Part shown: positions 13,767 through 17,421 of the stretch, in pieces
Layout of the letters: each line of letters opens with the position of its first letter
Position numbering within the stretch: position 1 is the stretch's first letter
Assembly (NCBI GenBank): GCA_037440525.1
Contig: JBBITW010000066.1
Location: forward strand, 1 to 17,421
Direction: 5' to 3'
DNA from: JBBITW01 sp037440525
Lineage (GTDB): Bacteria > Desulfobacterota > BSN033 > UBA1163
Length of the DNA: 17,421 nucleotides
Notes under the pieces: model-generated
Database searches by the model: none
Seen by the model: only the letters and a program-made list of their open reading frames with translations
What the model was told of the DNA's origin: nothing
Made by a program: the position numbers and the translations under genes

Positions 13767-15673
13767 TTAGTTAAATCTCTTTTATTTTTTGAACGAATCA
13801 TAGAGACCGTGTCAAAAACGTATATAATCCCAAAGAGAATCAGACCTGTCAGGATTGTTTTCAAGTTTGGGATAATAAGAAGAATGCTTGAAACGAAAAA
13901 GATTATACGTTTCTCCCATCTTATAGAAGTGAAAAAATTCCAACCCGTCACCCCATGAACTAAAGCAACCATTATAACCAATGTGATCAAAATGGCAACG
14001 ACGATAGCCTGAGGCCCTCCTCTAATTAGAAGGCCATTATTATAAATAAAGATATATGGAACAATATATAGAGGAATACTTAATCTCACTGCCTGCCATC
14101 CTGTTGAAAAGTATGATGCACCAGCAATTGGGGCAGCCGTAAAGGCTGCCATTGCAACAGGAGGGGTAAGCAATCCAGCCAGACCAAAGTAGAAAATAAA
14201 CATATGAGCTGCCATGGGATTTACTCCCAATTTTACCAATGCTGGACCGAGCATTAAGGCGCAAAAAAGGTAGACTCCGGCTGTAGGCATACCCATACCC
14301 AATATAATAGCAGCGATAGCAGTGAAAGTAAGTAGAACGAGAAGATTTCCACCACTGATATCTATCAATACATTTGAGAGGTTTATCCCGAGGCCTGTTA
14401 AGCCACAAATCCCGATAATGATCCCTAATCCACCTGAAAGAGCCCCAATGCTTAAGCTTCCTTTGGCCCCTTCCTCAATCACATCTAATATCTTTTTTGG
14501 ACCTAATCTCGAATCTTTCCTGAAAAAGGAAACGAGGATAGAAAGACCTATTCCTAAGAGGGCACCCATCTCTGCCCTCCAGTAAAATACTCCCAATGCA
14601 ATCAACAGACCTGCCACTGGAATAAGGAAGTGCCATCCTCGGACCATGGTTTTTATAAAAGAGGGAAGCTGTTCATGTGGGAGGCCTTTCAGGTTTGTTT
14701 TTATTGCCTCAGCATCCACACTCAGAAGTAGAAAAAAGAAGTAAAATATCGCAGGAACAACTGCTGCCTTGACGATCGTCCAATATGGAACCCCAAGAAA
14801 ATCAGCCATGAGAAAGGCAGCTGCTCCCATGACAGGGGGCATGATCTGTCCACCTGTGGAGGCGGCTGCCTCCACAGCTCCTGCAATTTCAGGTTTGTAA
14901 CCTACCTTCTTCATCATAGGTATGGTGATCATCCCGGTGGTTGCTACGTTCGCCATAGCACTTCCGCTTATCGTCCCGAAAAGGGCGCTTGAAACCACAG
15001 CAACCTTCGCAGGTCCTCCTCTTGTCCAACCCGCCAAGGCCATTGCAATATCCATAAAAAAGTCCCCGATTCCTGTGGCGCGCACAAATGCAGCAAACGT
15101 AAGAAATGGAATCAAAACAAGTGTAAAAACGCCCATTGCCATGCCATAGAAACCATCCATACTTGTGTAAAGAAATGCCACAAGTCTCCTTACCCCCCAG
15201 CCAGGTCCCCAGAGGAAACCAGATAGATGGTTAGCAAAATAGGCATAGAGAAGAAAGAAAAACCCTATTATGACTACAACTGTTCCGCCAGTTCGCCTCA
15301 TCGCTTCAACGAGTGGAATAAAGAGTAGGAAAGCAAAAAAACAATCCGTATCAGTGGCGTAGGCCCTCCCGTGCAAAACGATCTTACTTATGCTTAAGAG
15401 ATAAACCGTTGAAACAATGCTCATCAGGATGAGTAAAATATCATACCAGGCAATCCCCTGTGATCTCTTTTTCGTTGCTGGATACAGGAAGAAGGTTAGG
15501 ACCAAAACAAGACCAAGGCTTATGGCCCTCATCTGGGAAGGCAAAATAACGATATTAAACTTAAGAAAGATTTGGCCAATATAAGCGAGGTGAAATAGAA
15601 TGAATATAATGGAGAGAATTTTAAAAACAACTCTCTGGTAGCTCCTCATTCCTTCAGATTTTTTATCACCCAT
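13760..15673 (-). CDS. TRAP transporter fused 4TM/12TM permease
   Basis: A 637-aa polytopic membrane protein in which the small (DctQ-like) and large (DctM-like) TRAP subunits are fused, as is usual for TAXI-type systems. The N-terminal part (about 1-130) has four hydrophobic segments. The large part holds the DctM signature GTISGSAMANVATTG (233-247), GGQIMPPVMGAAAF (274-287) and, near the end, GMGMPTAGVYLF. It should work as a Na+-driven importer with the TAXI receptor encoded upstream, at 15800-16810. GAGGT lies eight bases before the ATG. The stop codon sits within the edge of a dispersed repeat. The substrate is unknown; carboxylates are typical. Confidence 0.92.
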   Translation of the reverse strand: MGDKKSEGMRSYQRVVFKILSIIFILFHLAYIGQIFLKFNIVILPSQMRAISLGLVLVLTFFLYPATKKRSQGIAWYDILLILMSIVSTVYLLSISKIVLHGRAYATDTDCFFAFLLFIPLVEAMRRTGGTVVVIIGFFFLLYAYFANHLSGFLWGPGWGVRRLVAFLYTSMDGFYGMAMGVFTLVLIPFLTFAAFVRATGIGDFFMDIAMALAGWTRGGPAKVAVVSSALFGTISGSAMANVATTGMITIPMMKKVGYKPEIAGAVEAAASTGGQIMPPVMGAAAFLMADFLGVPYWTIVKAAVVPAIFYFFFLLLSVDAEAIKTNLKGLPHEQLPSFIKTMVRGWHFLIPVAGLLIALGVFYWRAEMGALLGIGLSILVSFFRKDSRLGPKKILDVIEEGAKGSLSIGALSGGLGIIIGICGLTGLGINLSNVLIDISGGNLLVLLTFTAIAAIILGMGMPTAGVYLFCALMLGPALVKLGVNPMAAHMFIFYFGLAGLLTPPVAMAAFTAAPIAGASYFSTGWQAVRLSIPLYIVPYIFIYNNGLLIRGGPQAIVVAILITLVIMVALVHGVTGWNFFTSIRWEKRIIFFVSSILLIIPNLKTILTGLILFGIIYVFDTVSMIRSKNKRDLTKD

Positions 15674-15715
15674 GGGCAGACCTCATCTTTTCTTCTCCTC
15701 ATATCCCCTTTCCTA

Positions 15716-15784
15716 ATAGATTCCTCACTTCGCTCGGAATGACAATATGGAAGAGATTGCCTCTCCTTCGCCTCGCAATGACAA
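15716..15784 (-). repeat. Dispersed GCTTCGCTCGGAATGACA repeat
   Basis: These 69 bases (ATAGATTCCTCACTTCGCTC and onward) are almost identical to the reverse complement of 11576-11634, with an extra CTCTCCTTCGCC insert. They lie in the 126-base gap between the TAXI receptor and permease genes. No TIR-like ends are obvious here. In protein-level searches such repeats are known to give spurious CHSERSEE peptides. Confidence 0.75.
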
Positions 15785-15799
15785 ATAAGAATCACTCAA

Positions 15800-16810
15800 T
15801 TATTTCTTATATTTTGCGAATTCGGCGTTCAATCTTTCATGCTCCGGGGTCCACACACCTTTTTCTTTATAATATTTAATTGCTCCAGGATGAAAAGGTG
15901 CTCCCACAATGGTTGAAGCCCTTTTGATATCTACTTCAGGCAGAAGTGGATGAACACCTGCATATTCTTTATGATGTTCTAATGCGGCTTTTACCAGTGT
16001 ATAGACTGTATCTTCAGAAAGGTCTTCACGAAAGAATATGATGGTATAGTATGCGAGTGTTGGCACAGGCTCTTCACAAACACCGTTATAACCCTTTGGC
16101 ATCGTTTCATAGGTGCAACCAAGTACCATATCGAGCATCTTCCTCGCAGGACCTGGTTCTATGGGAACACCCTTCCAACCCACTGCCAGCTTGATGTCTT
16201 GCATCATCTTAACAGTTGAAGGATGAGAAATTGCATCACAACCCCCTTCGATGAGTGAAGCTGTTGCTTCTGTAAATGTGCCATAGCTCATCCATTTGAC
16301 ATCACTTCTTGTCATACCGTGAGCTTTAAGAACAGCATCTGTAAATTCACGGGTCGATGGAGAAGGAACAAGATCCGCCATCAATCGTCTTCCACGTAGG
16401 TCCTCAATCTTTTTTATTCCTGTCTTTTGCGAGGTGTGAATAAGGTTAAACATACGTATTGTTGTCATTCCAGCAAGTATGGGTTTCCGCTTACCTTTAT
16501 AAATCCCCTCGCCTCTAAAGGCAGGGACAACCTCAAGGGAACCGACAGCCCCCATCTCTGCCTCCCCTTTTTCAACAAGATCAAAGACAGCCGCATGCAT
16601 GCCCACTGGATCTACTGCTACCTTAATTGGAGAATGTTTTGTCATCACTGAGCCAACACCAACAGCCACATAGTAAGCACTCATCCCCACTGTAAGAGAG
16701 GCAAAACGGACAAACTTTGGTAACTGCTGTGAGCGGGCTGAATCGGGAATAAAAATTAATGGAAGAATAACTACCAAACAGATAATCACCGCATATAGCT
16801 TTCTTTTCAT
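15800..16810 (-). CDS. TAXI-family TRAP solute-binding protein
   Basis: A 336-aa periplasmic receptor. A cleavable signal peptide is visible: MKRK, a hydrophobic core through about residue 20, then a likely cut near DSARS-Q. The mature part has the TAXI-type layout (RFASLTVGMSAYYVAVGVGS, GEAEMGAVGSLEVVPAF, LRGRRLMADLVPSPSTREF, HPLLPEVDI). It should capture an organic acid for the fused permease encoded next. I start at the third Met (ATG 16810) because AGGAGG lies six bases before it; the Met codons at 16828 and 16825 lie upstream of or within that binding site. A consensus -35 promoter lies upstream at 16844-16872. Ligand identity cannot be read from sequence. Confidence 0.9.
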   Translation of the reverse strand: MKRKLYAVIICLVVILPLIFIPDSARSQQLPKFVRFASLTVGMSAYYVAVGVGSVMTKHSPIKVAVDPVGMHAAVFDLVEKGEAEMGAVGSLEVVPAFRGEGIYKGKRKPILAGMTTIRMFNLIHTSQKTGIKKIEDLRGRRLMADLVPSPSTREFTDAVLKAHGMTRSDVKWMSYGTFTEATASLIEGGCDAISHPSTVKMMQDIKLAVGWKGVPIEPGPARKMLDMVLGCTYETMPKGYNGVCEEPVPTLAYYTIIFFREDLSEDTVYTLVKAALEHHKEYAGVHPLLPEVDIKRASTIVGAPFHPGAIKYYKEKGVWTPEHERLNAEFAKYKK

Positions 16811-16843
16811 CTTTAACCTCCTCATCATTTTGGATTAATTCTT

Positions 16844-16872
16844 AACTTATCTAACCCTGAGCAGATTGTCAA
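16844..16872 (-). promoter_or_regulatory. Predicted sigma70 promoter of the TAXI-TRAP genes
   Basis: On the minus strand, a perfect TTGACA (16872-16867), a 17-base spacer, then TAAGTT (16849-16844), a poor -10. Transcription would start near 16837, leaving a leader of about 27 bases to the ATG at 16810. The weak -10 may mean that an activator is needed. Confidence 0.5.
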
Positions 16873-16917
16873 GATATATGTGAGAGGTCTCTGAAAAAGT
16901 GCATAAATTTCCCCTTC

Positions 16918-16944
16918 CCTCTCCCCAAGGAGGCTGTGTCGTAA
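16918..16944 (-). repeat. Short inverted-pair repeat, right copy
   Basis: Inverted match (25 of 27) to 157-183: CCTCTCCCC, two differing bases, then GGAGGCTGTGTCGTAA. It opens the gene-free 16811-17421 stretch, which otherwise holds a promoter, repeats and an assembly gap. I see no credible gene there. Confidence 0.65.
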
Positions 16945-16948
16945 TGTT

Positions 16949-17058
16949 ATTCTGAGGCTTTAGCCGAAGAATCTATATTTTATAAGGATTTGAATTCTAC
17001 AGATTATAGATTCCTCGCTTCGCTCGGAATGACACCACTCTGTTGTCATTTCGAGGCG
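16949..17058 (-). repeat. Dispersed GCTTCGCTCGG repeat cluster next to the gap
   Basis: Contains TTCTGAGGCTTTAGCCGAAG at 16950-16969 and ATAGATTCCTCGCTTCGCTC at about 17007, followed by GGAATGACA and the start of another unit (TGTCATTTCGAGGCG) cut by the run of N. A reading frame here yields the CHSERSEES peptide typical of this repeat and is not a gene. Confidence 0.7.
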
Positions 17059-17100
17059 NNNNNNNNNNNNNNNNNNNNNNNNNNNNNNNNNNNNNNNNNN
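17059..17100. other. Assembly gap (42 N)
   Basis: A run of 42 undetermined bases between two repeat blocks. The true length may differ from 42. Confidence 0.99.
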
Positions 17101-17155
17101 ATGACAGAAAAAGGAGATTCGGAATGAAAGAAAAAGGAGACTCGGAATGACAGAC
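17101..17155 (+). repeat. 23-base tandem repeat abutting the gap
   Basis: Two full units, ATGACAGAAAAAGGAGATTC-GGA (17101-17123) and ATGAAAGAAAAAGGAGACTC-GGA (17124-17146), then a partial ATGACAGAC. The first unit starts at the last N, so further units probably lie in the gap. Confidence 0.75.
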
Positions 17156-17299
17156 ATTGCATACACCTCATTGAGACACAACTTCAGGAGGAGGATTAAG
17201 GTTTTTGGTATAAGCTCCTCCATAGAGGTATGCAAAGACTTTTTCATTCCATCTCCCAAAACTGAAAATCCTTTTTAACGAAAAAATTTTCTAAGTTAT

Positions 17300-17420
17300 T
17301 AATGGGAGCATAAAATAAATGACATCTTAATTCGGTTTCGGCTTGCCCTACGAGAAATTAAACAAATCTCAAACGTAGGGCAAGGGCTTGTCCCTTGCCC
17401 TATTTAGTTTCATTTTTTAT
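17300..17420. repeat. Long direct repeat, right copy
   Basis: The same-orientation copy of 29-149, collinear over 121 bases with about six substitutions. Both overlapping hairpins are kept, including GGCAAGGG paired with CCCTTGCC. It runs to within one base of the window end, so the repeat may continue beyond. Confidence 0.85.
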
Positions 17421-17421
17421 T

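Noticed and set aside
14040..14408. A 122-codon minus-strand frame rich in Tyr and Ser
   Set aside because: Frame-shifted shadow of the TRAP permease on the same strand; the permease frame is intact throughout.
17101..17155. Start of a CRISPR array
   Set aside because: Units are directly adjacent 23-base tandem repeats without unique spacers, and there are no cas genes in the window.
16960..17259. A 99-codon open frame on the minus strand across the N run
   Set aside because: It encodes the CHSERSEES-type peptide of a known dispersed repeat and reads through undetermined bases; there is no protein-like composition or ribosome binding site.

Overview
The window reads as chromosomal DNA from a Gram-negative anaerobe. 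The best guess is the Desulfobacterota / deltaproteobacterial grade. Pointers are an oxygen-sensitive radical SAM enzyme of the AmmeMemoRadiSam type, a UbiD-type decarboxylase next to a TAXI-TRAP transporter, many small Cys-rich proteins, an NtrC-type regulator, a heptose isomerase for lipopolysaccharide, and dispersed GCTTCGCTCGGAATGACA repeats. The assignment is an inference from gene content. A 42-base run of N shows that this is a scaffolded draft or metagenome assembly.

Layout. 1-411: repeats ending in a promoter. 412-1782 (+): a Tat-signal AmrS-like radical SAM enzyme and a 59-aa zinc ribbon. 1794-6385 (-): a metallo-beta-lactamase-fold hydrolase, then a sigma54 response regulator that overlaps its 7TM histidine kinase. 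6386-6720: a divergent promoter region holding a MITE-like element. 6721-9746 (+): gmhA, a conserved deoxyhypusine-synthase-like protein, a DUF6485 protein, a 41-aa single-span membrane protein and a Ppx/GppA phosphatase. 9691-11522 (-): cupin, DUF1858 disulfide protein, a four-span haem-copper-oxidase-like protein, a 51-aa zinc ribbon and a YgbA-type protein. 11917-16810 (-): UbiD decarboxylase, fused TRAP permease and TAXI binding protein. 16811-17421: repeats, the assembly gap and a second copy of the repeat that opens the window.

How the genes work together. Three modules stand out. First, the 9.7-11.5 kb block looks like a nitrosative or redox-stress set. YgbA belongs to the family named for stimulation by nitrogen oxides. 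DUF1858 proteins are linked to hybrid-cluster protein. Two FNR/CRP-superfamily palindromes (TTGAC-N4-GTCAA and TTGAT-N4-GTCAA) lie at matching distances from -10-like sequences on this strand. Second, TAXI receptor, TRAP permease and UbiD suggest uptake and decarboxylation (or reverse carboxylation) of an unknown carboxylic acid. Third, the gmhA cluster joins heptose synthesis to an unknown DHS-like protein and a Ppx/GppA enzyme.

The repeats are as notable as the genes. At least four repeat types sit in almost every intergenic space. One has long terminal inverted repeats and lies between two divergent promoters, and a second copy lies upstream of the amrS promoter. Another has TIR-like ends (ACCTAAATT-AGC) and lies between ygbA and its putative operator, and again at the 3' end of the TRAP permease gene.
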